From contig JAGFNQ010000729.1 of NCBI GenBank assembly GCA_024364735.1, forward strand, positions 177,960 to 241,959: a stretch of DNA of 64,000 nt, read 5' to 3'. Shown here one piece after another: positions 32,390 through 44,360 of the stretch. Position numbers and translations under genes: made by a program. This DNA comes from Boesenbergia rotunda (Eukaryota > Streptophyta > Magnoliopsida > Zingiberales > Zingiberaceae). The notes beneath the pieces are model-generated. The model was not told the DNA's origin, made no database searches, and saw only the letters and a program-made list of their open reading frames with translations. Numbering within the stretch: position 1 is the stretch's first letter; each line of letters opens with the position of its first letter.

Positions 32390-34598
32390 TGTTGATGCAG
32401 TCTGGCCCGATTGTTGTTTTGGTGTTGACAACGATTTAAGTTTAGTTGAATGGATTTGGATTAAGTCCAGGTGGATCGGGAGATCGCACGCTGGCATGTG
32501 AAAAAGTCCTAGCTTGGAGGGCTAGGTGATTGAAATCCCGGTGAGTGAAGCGGGGTCCTGGTGAGTGAAGCCAGGTGGTGGAAATCTCGGTGAGTGAAGC
32601 CGGGTCCTGGTGAGTGAAGCCAGGTGTTGGAAATCCCGGTGAGTGAAGCCGGTCCTGGTGAGTGAAGCCAGGTGTGGAAAAGTCCTAACTCGGAAGGTTG
32701 GGTGAAAAGTCCTAGCTTGGAGGGCTAGGTGAAAAGTCCTAACTTGGAGGGTTAGGTGAAAAGTCCCAACTGGAGGGTTAGGTGAAAAAGTCCTGGCTTG
32801 GAGGGTTAGGTTTGGAAAAGTCCTAATCTGGAAGAGTTGGGTGAAAAGTCCTAGCTTGGAGGGCTAGGTGAAAAGTCCTAACTTGGAAGGTTAGGTGCAA
32901 ATTCCCAACTTGGAGGGTTAGGTCAAAAATCCTTAGCTTGGAGGGCTAAGGTGGATGAAACCCTAGCTTGGAGGGCTAGGTTGGAGCCCTGGATCGGTCT
33001 GGTGACCGATCAGGGAGTTGGCACGGTGCTCCTTCGTGGATCGGTCTGGTGACCGATCTAGCGATGACTGATCGGTCTGGTGACCGATCAGGGAGTATGC
33101 GTTTCACCCACTACTTGGCTCCTGATCGGTCTGGTGACCGATCAGGGAGCAAACAGTGAGGTTGAGTTCCCTTGCTGATCTGCTCCTGATCGGTCTGGTG
33201 ACCGATCAGGATCACTGTGCAGATCGTTCTGGAGAACGATCCAGTGTCGTAGGTTCCTCTCTATGATCGATCAGGACGGAGCCTGATCGGTCTGGTGACC
33301 GATCAGGATGTTTCCTGATCGGTCCGGTGATCGATCAGGAGGTCTGGACTGTGAAGCTCAGAAATCACCCGATAAAGGGGTGGATCGGTCGGGTGATCGA
33401 TCCACAACCTGGGATCGGTCTGGTGATCGATCCAGGAGAGTCCCAAAGAAATCGCGATTTCCAATCGAGCGTTGGGGATCGATCAGGACGAAGCCTGATC
33501 GGTCTGGACCCAGCCTGATCGGTCTGGTGACTGATCAGGAGGTTCTCCGATCGGTCCGATGACCGATCACCTTAATTCAAATTGCACTGTCAGACGCTCT
33601 GATCTCGCCTGACCGTATTTGATTCTCTACTGCTTACCTCTAATATTTGATTTACTGTGTGATATGCTGCTCTAACACTCTGATTAAGCTGCAGGTGACA
33701 GGGGAGGATTCAAACACTCAAGGAGAAGTCAATGGAGGCTTTCCTTGGAGCAGGTTTGTCCGTTTTCCATCTCAGGTTGCAACGGCCGGAGCTGCAGACT
33801 GGAGCGGCTGACTGGAGCTTGGCTGAGGGGAGCTCAGGAAGTCCAGGAAGGGCTCAGTGGTAGCTGGCGTTGGCAGGGACGCAGCTGGAGGCTGCAGGAG
33901 ATGCTGTCACCTGGTGCTGAGTGGAGAAACAAAAGGGCGGAAAAAGGCTTCGATGAAGCAGAGTTCTAGAGTTCGTGAGCTAAGTTCTTGCCGCGCCTTG
34001 TGTTCTCCACAACTTGCTTGCTGTGTTCCTGAAGTTGTCATCTCCTTGAGCAAGCGATTGCATTCTTGAAGCAACCATCCATTACTTGAGCGCTTGAAGG
34101 AGAGAACAAGAGGCTTGGAGTCCGACAGCGGGAAGACACGAGGAAGGGTTTCTTGCATGAGATCGCCGCTGGGTGGAGCTCAGGAAAGCTTGCTATGTTC
34201 TTGTCTTTGCTGAGTGCTTGAGTAAGATCTTTCTTGTTGTTTCATTGAGCTTAAACATTTATCTGTGATTGAAACGCTGTGGAGAGGTTTCTCCACCGAG
34301 AAGGAGGTTGTCTTCTATCCGGTGCTAACCGGGGCTTGATCTGCCAACGATCAAGGGATCGCCCACCTTAAGGGCATGCCAAGGAGTAGGGGCAAGTTAT
34401 CCCCGAACCTTGTAAACCCTCCTTGTTAGCGATCTTGCTAATTGTAGTTGTTTCCCTTCATTTTCTGTTTCTATATTTTCTGTTTTCATACTTCCGCTGT
34501 GCTACTAACAAAGTGAAGTGCAGAAATTGGATTTGGGTCTAAGTGAAAGTGATTGGCTATATTCACCCCCCCCCTCTCTAGCCATCCGGTTTCCAACA
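32390..34598 (+). repeat. 3' LTR of the gag-only element
   Basis: TGTTGATGCAG...TTTCCAACA, near-identical to 26845-29174 but about 120 bp shorter through fewer GTGAGTGAAGCC units. The palindrome array is at 32990-33570. Confidence 0.94.
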
Positions 34599-37085
34599 GA
34601 TATATGGTTATGTAGACCTATGCATGTTTTATGTTGAATGTCATGAACTTATGTAGTATGTATCATGTTCATATGGATCCTACCCATGCATGCTTTATGA
34701 TAGATACCATGATCATGTATGCTATGTGACATGTGCCATGTATGTAATGCATGTTTACCTTATGTACCATGATCATGCAAGCTTTATGAACTAAGATGAT
34801 ATTCCTTAATGCATAATTATGTATTTATGTCATGTCTTATGAATGAAGATGATGTTCACGCCTTTAAGGCATTATGATGTTATGCATGAACTATGAATGA
34901 TGAAATGCTAAGTATGCCTATACCATGCTTCATGTACCGAGATCATGTTATGTCTTTAAATATGCTATGTAAGTTTTATGAATGGTGTAAAAAGAAGCAT
35001 GTGAAGCTATTTTACTTTATGGATGGGCTTGTACCAGACCCTAAAAAGGTTCAAGGGATGGGCTCCTTATGAAAGCCTCGGTTCAGGACTACCATAGCTG
35101 TCTTCGGTTCTAGGACTACCGTAGCTGTCTTCGGTTCTAGGACTACCGTAGCTGTCCAACAGAGATGGGCACCTTAAGAACGCCTCGGTTCTGGACTACT
35201 GTAGCTGTCCCTAGGTTGAAGGTAACCTAGTACCCTAGTAGGTCGAGACTAGCTACCTCGTATTTACTTAGGGATGCACGCAAATGATGTATGCATGTAT
35301 GTGGTACAAGCTGGGGCCCCCCATGATGTTATGTTTATGTTTAAGTATTTATAATTATGATTTTCAAATAAGCATCCTTATGTTATGTGCATTTGACTCA
35401 TGCATTCATTCATGCTATGCATCTATACCATGTCAAGTATGTTATATGCTTATGTTTATGTCAAGAAGTATGTCATGTCAAGTATGTTATATGCTTATGT
35501 TTATGTCAAGAATTATGTCATGTCAAGTATGTTATATGTTTATGTTTATGTCAAGAACTTCTCTATGTTAAGCATGTTATGTGCCTTTATTTTATGTGAC
35601 GTATGATTTTAGTGAGTAGGAAAGAGTCTTACTAAGCCTATGTGCTTATAAGTTTTATTTCCTTATACCGCAGATCAAGGAAGAGGATACTAAGCTATGG
35701 GAAGCAGCAGGAGGGGCAAGTGTGTGTGTGTGGTAGTGACTTGGCAAAAGAAAAGAAAAGATCCTATTACCCATAATTGTCACATATCTTATATTTTGCA
35801 TTGTTATCTTCAAGTTTCATGCTAGACTTTATGATGGTTCTCCTAAAGAACAACTTCTTATGTTTTGCATTATCAACTATAGTTTCATGTTATGCTTTAT
35901 GATGGTTTTCCTAAGAACAACTTCTTATGTTTGCATTGTTAACTTTAGTTCCATACTACACTTTATGTTGGCTTTAAGCTTAATGGTAGGTTAAGTTATG
36001 TATAATGCAAGCATGTTCAAGAATGTTATGTCTCACATGTTATGTCTTATTCTTTTTATGTTATGACAATGCTAAGTTTACCAAGTAACCATGTTTAAGA
36101 ATGATAGCTAAGACATGTTTACAGGGTTCAAGTGTTAGTTGCATGGTTTAAACGCATATGTATAAAGTTTTAAATTATTCCGCTGCATTAAGATATTCAT
36201 ATGCCTATATATATGTTAGCGTAACGCCGCCTTCCACCTACACCATAAGGCTGGGATGGGCGGGCGTTACATATCCCCTTCGACTCGGCACCTGGTCTGA
36301 CTGGGGCGCCCGGGACCTCCTGGGCGCGTAGGTTGACCTGGTCCATTGGATTCGTGGCGGATTTGCTTCGATGGCCGCTTTGGCTTTGACCTTGGGTGCC
36401 CGGGACCTCCTGGGCGCCTAGCCCATTGTGGTTTTGAAGCAGTCTTGCTTCATTATTGTTCTGGCCTTTTACCTTGGGTGCCCGGGTCCTCCCGGGCACC
36501 TAGCCCAGTGAACCACCCCACTCCTTTGGGGCATCTTGAGCTGCAGAAACACAATCCTTCGGTCCCTGTAAACAAGGTTAGTTCCAAAACAAACCAAGCA
36601 AGATTTTTAGTCATTATCTACAGTCGTAGCTGACTTGGTTCTGACTTCGGATCTCCCAAATGGAACCCTAGGTCGAACCGATGTCTACTGTTCCCTCGAC
36701 GGAGAACGCGTCCTCACCTACTCCTCTCAGGAGAGTTTATCTTTTCCCAACCGGCTCCTCCGGTTGGACTTTTGCCCAGTCCATCTGACCAGGTCTTTAT
36801 GCCCAACTTCCGGTCAGGTCTTCGGTGCCCAGCCCCTTGCCAGGACTTCTTGCCCAGTCCTCGACCAGGACTTTATTGCCTGACTTCTGGTCAGGTCTTC
36901 TTGCCCAATCCTTGACCAGGACTTCTTTGCCCAGCCCTTTGCCAAGACTTCTTGCCTAGTGTACCTAGGACTGCTTCCTGCACACTCAGTGAACAAGTTA
37001 GATAACAATAACATCTTAACTTCTGAACCCTTTGCCATTATCAAATCCCAGGTTTGACTTAGGTGCTACCTGCACCAACACCAAG

Positions 37086-38378
37086 GTCGGAACATCCCCT
37101 CTTAACTCTTCAAGCATTAGTCTACTCCTGGGCTTATGGTTTATCACATAGTCTTCTTCTAAGAATCTGGCATTCGTGCTAACGATTACCTTTTGATCCT
37201 TAGGACTATAGAACAGACCGCCTTTCGTTCCCTTAGGATAGCCCAGAAACAAGCGTACTTCTATACGAGATTCCAACTTATCAGTATCTCCCTTCAGCAC
37301 ATGTGCTGGACTACCCTAAATCCGAATATGTCCTAGACTAGGCTTTCGCCCAGTCCACAATTCTATGGGAGTAGAAAGGACTGACTTAGATGGTACCATG
37401 TTTAGAATATACATAGCCGTATCCAGAGCATATCCCCAGAATGAATCAGGTAAATCAGAGTAGCTCATCATTGACCTAGCCATCTTCATAAGAGTCCTAT
37501 TCCTTCTTTCTACAACTCCATTCTATTGGGGCGTACCGGGTGCAGTCATCTAGGACTGAATCCCAACCTCTGACAAGTATATCCTAAACTCTCCAAATAG
37601 GTACTCACCACCACTATCTGATCGTAGTATCTTGATACTTCTACCTTGACAGTTCTCCACATCAGCCTTGAACTCTTTGAACTTATCAAAGCATTCAGAC
37701 TTGTGGTGCATCAGGTAAATATATCCATACCTTGAATAATTGTCAATGAAAGTGACAAAGTATTCAAAGCCACCTCTAGCCTGGATGGACATAGGACCAC
37801 ACAAATCAGAATGAACCAGTTCTAACATGTCTTTGGCCCTGTACGCCCTTAGCCTTGAAAGGCCTCTTGGTCATCTTACCTTCCAAGCAAGACTCACAGG
37901 TCAGGAAGTCTTCCACCACTAATAAACCCAAGGGCCCATCAGCTATCAACCTCTGAATCCTACTAAGGTTAATATGACCAAGCCTAAGGTGCCAAAGATA
38001 CGTCTGATTCATCGTAGAAGGCTCCTTTCTCTTATTTAGGATAGATGATGAGCTATTGACCTCTGTTTGCATCATGGGAGTCTTTGGTTCTAGAGTGTAC
38101 AGATTGCCAACCATAGTACCCGAACAGATAATCTTTCTATTTCTCTTTATAACAACTCTGTTATTAAAAGCAATAGAATATTCATCCTTTATTAACTTAG
38201 AAACTGAAATTAGATTCTTTCTAAATGAGGGTACATATAAGCAATCTCTCAGAATCAACACTATATTTCTCTCAAAAGATAAATAAAAATCTCCCACTAC
38301 AACTGCTACCACCTCCGTAACATTGCCCATGTAGACCACGATTTCCCCATCAGCTAGCCGTCGAGTTTCTTGGAACCC
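37086..38378 (-). pseudogene. pol: Element B protease end, pre-integrase and integrase
   Basis: Read on the minus strand, the GAG-pre-integrase zinc module (TYLWHLRLGHINLSRIQRLI, then CESCLEGKM) precedes the integrase core. That core has D in LVHSDLCGP, D in LRSDSGGEY and E in VERRNRTL. A linker (RLFLGYPKGTKGGLFYSPKD) leads toward RT, which resumes at 24777. Stops at 37550 and 37525 are both CAG>TAG relative to the homologue in D. There is a frameshift at about 37810-37830 and a TGG>TAG in the IWGSP motif. Copia order (integrase before RT) is clear. Confidence 0.88.
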
Positions 38379-39275
38379 CTACAGAGTATTCCAGACATGA
38401 TCAGTGGCTCCCGTATCTACGGACCAGGTACTGGTAGATAGCACCGCTAAACATGTTTCAACGACTAAGCACGAAGAAATACCTTTGTCTTGACGACGGG
38501 GACAGTTCGCTTTCCAGTGTCCAGTTTGCTTACACGTGAAGCACTTGCCTTTCGACTTATTCACGCCAGTCCGTTGTCCCTGCGATCCTGCTGCCTTCTT
38601 AAACCCACCTTGTTTCTTCTTCTTCCTACCTTTCGGCCCAGAAGTAGAAAACTTCTGAGTCACTAAGGCATGCGAACTCAGACGAAACAACCCCTCTGCC
38701 GCCTGGAGTTCTCCCAGGAGTTCCCCCAACGTATACTCATGCTTATTCATGTTATAGTTGAGACGGAACTACTCAAAACTCCTAGGTAGAGACTGGAGTA
38801 TAATATCGACCTGGGTTTCCCCGTCGATTTGTGCTCCCAGTACCTCAATCTCATTGAGGTGAGCCATCATTTTCAGGACATGATCCCTATCGGGTGTCCC
38901 ATCGACCATAGTAGTCGTCATTAGGTTCCTCATCGTAACCTACCTGGCAGCCCGATTCTGGTGCCCGAAGAGCTCCTTGAGGTTTAGCATCATGTCAGCA
39001 GCAGTGGGCATGGCCTGATGCTAATGTTGCAATACATTTGACATAGATGCCAAAATATAGCATCGCGCCATCTCATCTGCCTTGACCCATCGCTTATAAC
39101 GCTCTCTCTGCTCTTCACTAGATTTCTCACCAGGTTTTTCAGGACAATCTTCAAAGAGTACAAATTTATACACTTCAGCTGTAAGGACAATGTCTAGGTT
39201 TCTTTTCTAGTCAATGTAATTGGGTCCAGTAAGTTTGTTCTCCTTAAGTGTGGTTGCTAAGGGATTAAAGGCCAT
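38379..39275 (-). pseudogene. gag: Element B gag and protease start
   Basis: The ATG (39273-39275 on the minus strand) opens AFNPLATTLKENKLTGPNYI, a typical copia UBN2-type Gag start. A TGG>TAG stop follows at 39207-39209, then a frame-damaged middle. The C-terminal part carries an intact CCHC knuckle (CFTCKQTGHWKANC) after a basic linker, and the protease active site DTGATDH. The stop at 38379-38381 lies eight residues after the active site. D has the same TAG at the homologous codon, while C has CAG. Confidence 0.87.
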
Positions 39276-40319
39276 TTTGAAAATCCTGAGAATCACAACA
39301 TACACTACTTTAGAAATCGAAAATGAATTGATTCCTCAAAGCAATAAATTTTTCGAAATCAACCAACACCTCAAACACCAAGAATTCGCATGCCACATTA
39401 ATGTGGGCGTATACGAACTCTACATTCGTTAGAGAAGGTTTTACCCATTAATCTTACTATCATATCAATCTAACTTTTTGACAAGTAAGATTAATAGTTG
39501 GTTCACTTCGGCCCCTACAAATTATTAATAGTGACTCCATTGGGGAGGATACTAATATTTGTATCTAAGTGTTTACCATTACACGACACTAAGAGAATTA
39601 TTTATGATTACGTGCCTCCGTTGGGGAAGTACACGCACTCTTCAATAATTCCCTATAATTTTTTCTGACCTTGTAATCCGCAGAACAAGCCTATCGTTAT
39701 GGAGGAAGGCACTCAGAGTCAACGCACGGGCTTGTTCGCATCACATGTCAGATTGTAATGGAGGCCACAGGACCCTTAGGGTCCCTCTCCCACTTAGTAA
39801 TTTAGTTCGAGGAATTTTATCAAGCACGCACACGACAAGCACATAACCAACATAATGAAAAAGAAAATCCTAGATTTTCCAACTATTCATGGCCTTGGTC
39901 TCCAATGCGCCTCCTGTCATGTCTTCACCTCATCCACTCCTCCCTTCCTTATGCGCAAGCCACCTTGAGGGATCTCCGAGCCGAGATGACTAGCTAATCA
40001 TTTTCATCATTGATCCTATACTCCACGAAGGAGTGTACATAAAATCTAGATCAAATGTAAACGAAAAACTCAGTTAAACATATGTCGTATTTAATTATAA
40101 AAATTAAATACTACCTAGCCTCGTCAACCCCAAGTATTTAATTAATTTACAAAAATAGCACAACCATCACATACATCAATTATTTGGCCATGATAAGTTG
40201 GAATCTAGTATCTGCAACACAAAGTTAGCCTACGCACATCCATATATCATCCAGCAAAATAAAATATATGAAAAAGTGCAAAAATTAACAATCCTAAACA
40301 CACAAAACCGGAAACCTCA
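39276..40319 (-). other. Long leader (5' UTR) of element B
   Basis: About 1.04 kb lies between PBS and gag ATG with no gene. It is homologous to the leader of D (46219-47269). Both contain a purine-rich GTGGGAGAGGGAT(C)C string and CCCCATCGGAGG-like short repeats. Confidence 0.75.
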
Positions 40320-40331
40320 GCTCTGATACCA
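40320..40331 (-). promoter_or_regulatory. PBS of element B
   Basis: GCTCTGATACCA on the plus strand, i.e. TGGTATCAGAGC on the minus strand, lies two bases inside the LTR end at 40334. Confidence 0.92.
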
Positions 40332-40333
40332 AT

Positions 40334-42147
40334 TGTTGAGTATGGCTTGGCGGGTTTCCTAAGCGAAGACTTGGTCGTCCTTGAGAGACCTCTCCATGTC
40401 TATGGATTAAAAATTAATCCGAATGGAGACCCGTCTCCCAACGACCATCTCGTCATCGCATCGTTCGGTACGAATTACAACTTGGCCAATCACAAAGATC
40501 GAGCCTTGTAATTCTTCTAACCGAACGACCGCGTAAGAGACGATGAGTGGATCGCCAGAAGAGACAAAGATCAAAATAATTAACTAATACACATAAAATG
40601 ACGAAGCAAAACAATGAGGAATCAAAGGAACAATAAGGAGCCAAAAGAAGAGAGTTATACCTTCCCTTTACCTCGTAGCCTTCTACCTTATGTCCCTCCC
40701 CTCTCGGACGTCATTTGGGTGAAGAGCTACCGAGAACCGAGATCACCAAGGTCACCAATTGATCTCCTTCCCTCTCCTTTCCTTGCGCCAAGAACAAACC
40801 CAAATTCTAGGGTTTCGGCAGGCACCCTTTACCTATCCACCGCCCACCGCCGAGCTCCTCCAACCACTGCTAAACTCTGGCGACCAGGGGACTAAAGTAA
40901 TGAAGGAGAAGATGATGAAGAAACTGAAGAAGAAGAGAAGATGAAGCTCTTCTTCTTCCTTTGCAAGCTTGCCACCGCCGCCCTTCTATTCCTCACTGTC
41001 GGCGCCTACAATGCCACCCTCCAAGCCGCCGGTGCCTCTTCTCTACCTTCTCAAGCTTCCGCCAGTCACAACTAGAAGAGAGGCTCTTCCTTGCACCAAG
41101 GATCAAGAGAAGAGAAGTTGGTGGAAAGAAGAAAGAAGGTTTCTTCTTCCACCTAGCCGTTGGGTGCCCTAGGAGAGAGAAAGTGAGGGAGAGGAGAGAA
41201 AAGCCAAGCCTTGATCAATTAGCCTTGGTTTCATGATCCCATGGGATATTTATAGGGCTAAGGTAGGGACCAAGAGGAGGAGTTGGATCTTGGCCCACTA
41301 ATGGATCTAAAACCAATCCATTAATTAAGATCCATTCCACTAAAGGATCTTAATTGAACTTCCTCACCAACCCCCATATTTTCATATGGGCTCCACCTAT
41401 TATGAGTTATCCATCCCCCTGTGTTTAAAATATCGAATGCTCGTCGATTAATTTAAATTATTGATAATTTTAAATAATTGACTTCTGGCTCCTTGACTAG
41501 TACCATTCAATCTTATCATCATGTTGGATCAAATCCACCTGCAGGGTTTAACATGATGAACCTTTTAAGCTCATCAAGGGGGCATCATCATCCCGACTCT
41601 CTAGGACACGGATTCCGTCAATAATCAACGACACACCATATAATTAATATTATTTCTCAACTTATCGGGTCTATCGATTTAACAGAATAAATCTCACCCA
41701 TTGATAAATCAAAGAAATAATAATTATTTATATGTGCTCGTTATTATATCGGAATTCAGGGATTATACTCCATAATATATCTGAGATCCAATCAAATTAT
41801 CAAGTCAGTACAAATAGGATGATCTCTGGTTTTGGTCCTGCTCAATGCACCCAAAGTACACTAGTGTAATTCTATGGTCAAGACCAACCACACCTAATTA
41901 CACTACAACCATCCTGATGGTTTGTCCAATTCTATCTCGGCTGTATGCCTCTGCTTATACTAGGCAAGGAACTGATAACATGATCTTCCGTGTGTCACCA
42001 CACACCATGTTATCTACAATGTAAAGTAAAGGACTTTTATGCATGTACTAATATAAACAAACATCTAGTGTTGTTGTGATTCTCTTTTCAAAATGAAGAT
42101 GATCATATATATAAAAGAAGCAAGTCTTTCAGTATACACATCTAACA
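40334..42147 (-). repeat. 5' LTR of element B (1814 bp)
   Basis: On the minus strand it starts TGTTAGATGTGTATACTG (42147) and ends CATACTCAACA (40334). The family hairpin is at 41974-42014. Small ORFs inside (e.g. 40614-41236) lie in the CT-rich leader and are not supported as genes. Confidence 0.92.
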
Positions 42148-42525
42148 GTTGGGTCATACAATAGAAGATCGCGAGGTAAAAGAGAGGTATATCTTCTCTT
42201 TTGGTTCCTTTGATCTTGTTTGATTATTGCTATTATTTCATGTTGATAATTAATTGTATGTTAATTATTGTTTAATTAATTATGTTAATTAATTATCTTG
42301 GACCCCGATGATAAATACAAAAATCGACGATCCACTCATCATTTATTCCGCGGCTAATCGGTTGGACGAGTTTGATTGCTAGAACAATATGTTTGTTCAA
42401 GTGTCGCTCGAATTGGTTAGCACGATGATGAGTCGATTGTTTGGGAAATTACTCTCTATTCAGATTGAAAATTTTTAATCTGGAGACATGGAGAGGTTTT
42501 CCATGCGCAACCAGGAATTCCAACA
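42148..42525 (+). repeat. 3' remainder of the 5' LTR of copia element C
   Basis: It matches the last part of the A-type LTR (GGTCATACAATAGAAGATCG at 42152 and at 23416) and ends ATTCCAACA. Its left part is absent because B inserted here and the far side was lost. GTTGG (42148-42152) would be one half of B's TSD. Confidence 0.75.
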
Positions 42526-43104
42526 GAGGGAACTCCCTTTAGGGATCATGTCCTCAAAATGATGGCTCATTTGAATGAGATGGAAGTCCTAGGAGCAGAG
42601 ATCGATAGGGAAACCCAAGTCGATATCATCCTCCAGTCACTACCCAGGAGTTTTGAGCAGTTCCGCCTAAATTACAACATGAACAAGAGGTTGTATACAT
42701 TGGCGGAACTTCTAGCAGAACTCCAGGCAGTTGAGGGGCTATTTCGTCAGAGTGCTCGTGCTTTTGTTGCTGAGAAGGTTTCTACTTCTAAGACAAAAGG
42801 CAAGAAGAAGATGAAACAAGGTCAAGCAAAGAAGATAGCTGGATCTCAGGGACCTCAGGTTGGAGTGAAGAAGCCAAAAGGCAAGTGCTTCACATGCAAG
42901 TAGACTGGATACTGGAAGGCGGACTGTCCCCGTCGCAAGGAGAAAAATCAAGGTATATCTTTTTGTTTAGTTGTTGAAACATGTTTAGCGGTGTTATCTA
43001 CCGATACCTGGTGTGTAGATACGGGAGCCACTAATCATGTCTGCAATTCTTTGCAGGGGTTCTACGAAACTAGATGACTAGCTGATGGAGAGATTACCAT
43101 CTAC
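42526..43104 (+). pseudogene. gag: Element C gag (5' deleted) and protease start
   Basis: It begins abruptly after the LTR end, within the middle of Gag (RDHVLKMMAHLNEMEVLG). PBS, leader and the N-terminal half of Gag are missing, about 1.4 kb by comparison with D. The zinc knuckle reads CFTCK-stop-TGYWKADC: a CAG>TAG stop (42901-42903) and His>Tyr at a zinc ligand. The protease site DTGATNH follows in frame, and a CGA>TGA stop lies near 43075. Confidence 0.87.
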
Positions 43105-44360
43105 ATGGGCAATGCTACACAGGTGGCGGCTATTGCAGTGGGAGACGTTTATTTATTGTTTGATAGAAATAAAACTTTGGTTTTGAGAAATTACCTTTAT
43201 GTACCTACTTTTAGAAAGAATCTTATTTCAGTTTCTATGTTATTTATGGATAGGTATTCTATTTCTTTTAATGACAGAGTTGTTATAAAAAGGAATAGAG
43301 AGATTATTTGTTCTGGTGCGTTGGTTGGCAAATTTGTACACTCTTGAACCAAAAACTCCCATGATGCAAATAGAAATAAATAACTCATCGTCTAATCATA
43401 AGAGAAAAGAACCTTCGAAAATGAACCAAACGTATCTTTGGCATCTAAGACTAGGTCATATTAACCTAAGTAGGATTCAAAGGTTGATAGCCGATGGACC
43501 TTTGGGTACATTAGTGGTGGAAGATTTCCCAACCTGTGAATCTTGTTTGGAAGGTAAAATGACCAAGAGACCTTTTAAGGCCAAGGGGTATAGAGTCAAA
43601 GATGTGTTGGAGTTGGTTCATTCTGATTTGTGTGGCCCTATACCTATCCATACTAGAGGTGGCTTTGAATATTTTGTCTCTTTTATAGACGATTATTCAA
43701 GGTATGAATACATTTACTTGATGCGCCACAAGTTTGAATGCTTTGACAGGTTCAAAGAATTCAAGGCTAATGTGGAGAAACGTCAAGGTAAAAGTATCAA
43801 GACACTACGATCTGATCGTGGTGGTGAGTACCTCTTGGGAGAGTTTAGGAGTTACTTATCAGAGGCTGGGATTCAATCCCAAATGTCCGCACCTGGTACA
43901 CCCCAACAGAATGGTGTGGCGGAGCGAAGAAATAGGACTCTTATGGAGATGGTTAGATCGATGATGAGTTATTCTGAGTTACCGGATTCTTTCTGGTGAT
44001 ATGCTCTAGAAACGGCAATGTACATTCTGAACATGGTACCATCTAAATCAATACCCTTTACTCTCACAGAATTTTGGACTGGGCATAAGCCTAGTCTGAG
44101 ACATATTCGGATTTGAGGTAGTCCAGCACATGTGCTGAAGGGAGATGCTGATAAGTTGGAATCTCATACAGAAGTACGCTTGTTCGTAGGCTATCCTAGA
44201 GGAATGAAGGGTGGTTTATTTTATAGTCCTAAAGATCAGAGGGTGATCGTTAGCATGAATGCCCGACTTTTAGAGGAAGACTATGTGATGAACCACAAGC
44301 CCATGAGTAAGATTGTACATGAGGAGATGAGAGGGAAAGTTCCAACTTCAGTACCAACAG
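43105..44360 (+). pseudogene. pol: Element C pre-integrase and integrase
   Basis: The pre-integrase module (TYLWHLRLGHINLSRIQRLI, CESCLEGKM) and a full integrase triad are visible: D in VHSDLCGP, D in LRSDRGGEY, E in GVAERRNRT. There is a frameshift near 43330. A TGA at 43997 (GGA>TGA) and a TGG>TGA near 44115 break the frame. The coding sequence is then interrupted by element D. The next codons of the same gene resume at 62934, after the duplicated AACAG. Confidence 0.9.

Larger units (their letters stand above)
26845..34598 (+). mobile_element. Full-length gag-only copia-like element (TR-GAG type)
   Basis: It has two LTRs (26845-29174 and 32390-34598), a PBS, a gag, a PPT and no protease, integrase or RT, so it is non-autonomous. 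Flanks AATAT and GATAT agree at 4 of 5 bases. The LTRs are highly similar, differing mainly in the copy number of an internal repeat, so the insertion looks recent relative to the elements that contain it. It is the innermost member of this nest. Confidence 0.92.
25289..36271 (+). repeat. Solo chromovirus LTR, interrupted by a gag-only element
   Basis: It starts TGTAACGCC and ends GGGCGTTACA, with perfect TSD TATCC (25284-25288 and 36272-36276). Net length is about 3.22 kb, the same as the solo LTR at 48658. It has a TATA at 25734, an antisense tRNA-like module at 25591-25652, TTTCGGCCAA repeats (26050-26620), GGACTACCGTAGCTGTC repeats (35085-35225) and 45-bp repeats (35430-35580). Confidence 0.93.
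24778..37080 (-). repeat. Solo LTR (minus), TGTTGG family, interrupted
   Basis: TSD CCAAG is perfect (24773-24777 and 37081-37085), and removing the LTR rejoins element B's integrase-RT linker. On the minus strand it starts TGTTGGTGCAGGTAGC (37080) and ends CTCGATCCAACA (24778). Net length without the inserted 25289-36276 is about 1315 bp, matching the 1342-bp LTR at 16279. It carries GCGCCC...GGGCGC palindromes (36304-36505) and a minus-strand TATA near 25190. Confidence 0.92.
23930..42147 (-). mobile_element. Copia element B (minus strand), 3' end deleted, split by nested insertions
   Basis: Read on the minus strand: LTR (42147-40334), PBS, about 1.05-kb leader, gag, protease, integrase, then RT. 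The RT ends abruptly at about 23930, so RNase H and the 3' LTR are gone. The coding region is interrupted by a solo LTR at 24778-37080 (TSD CCAAG). It is the same family as D. Its 5' LTR abuts an unrelated-orientation LTR remainder at 42148, showing it inserted into the LTR of element C. Confidence 0.88.

Noticed and set aside
35284..35606. Three overlapping Met/Cys/Tyr-rich ORFs
   Set aside because: They are translations of a 45-bp tandem repeat in the chromovirus solo LTR.
36197..36633. Pro/Gly-rich ORFs on both strands
   Set aside because: They follow the GGCGCCCGGG palindrome repeats of the minus-strand solo LTR.
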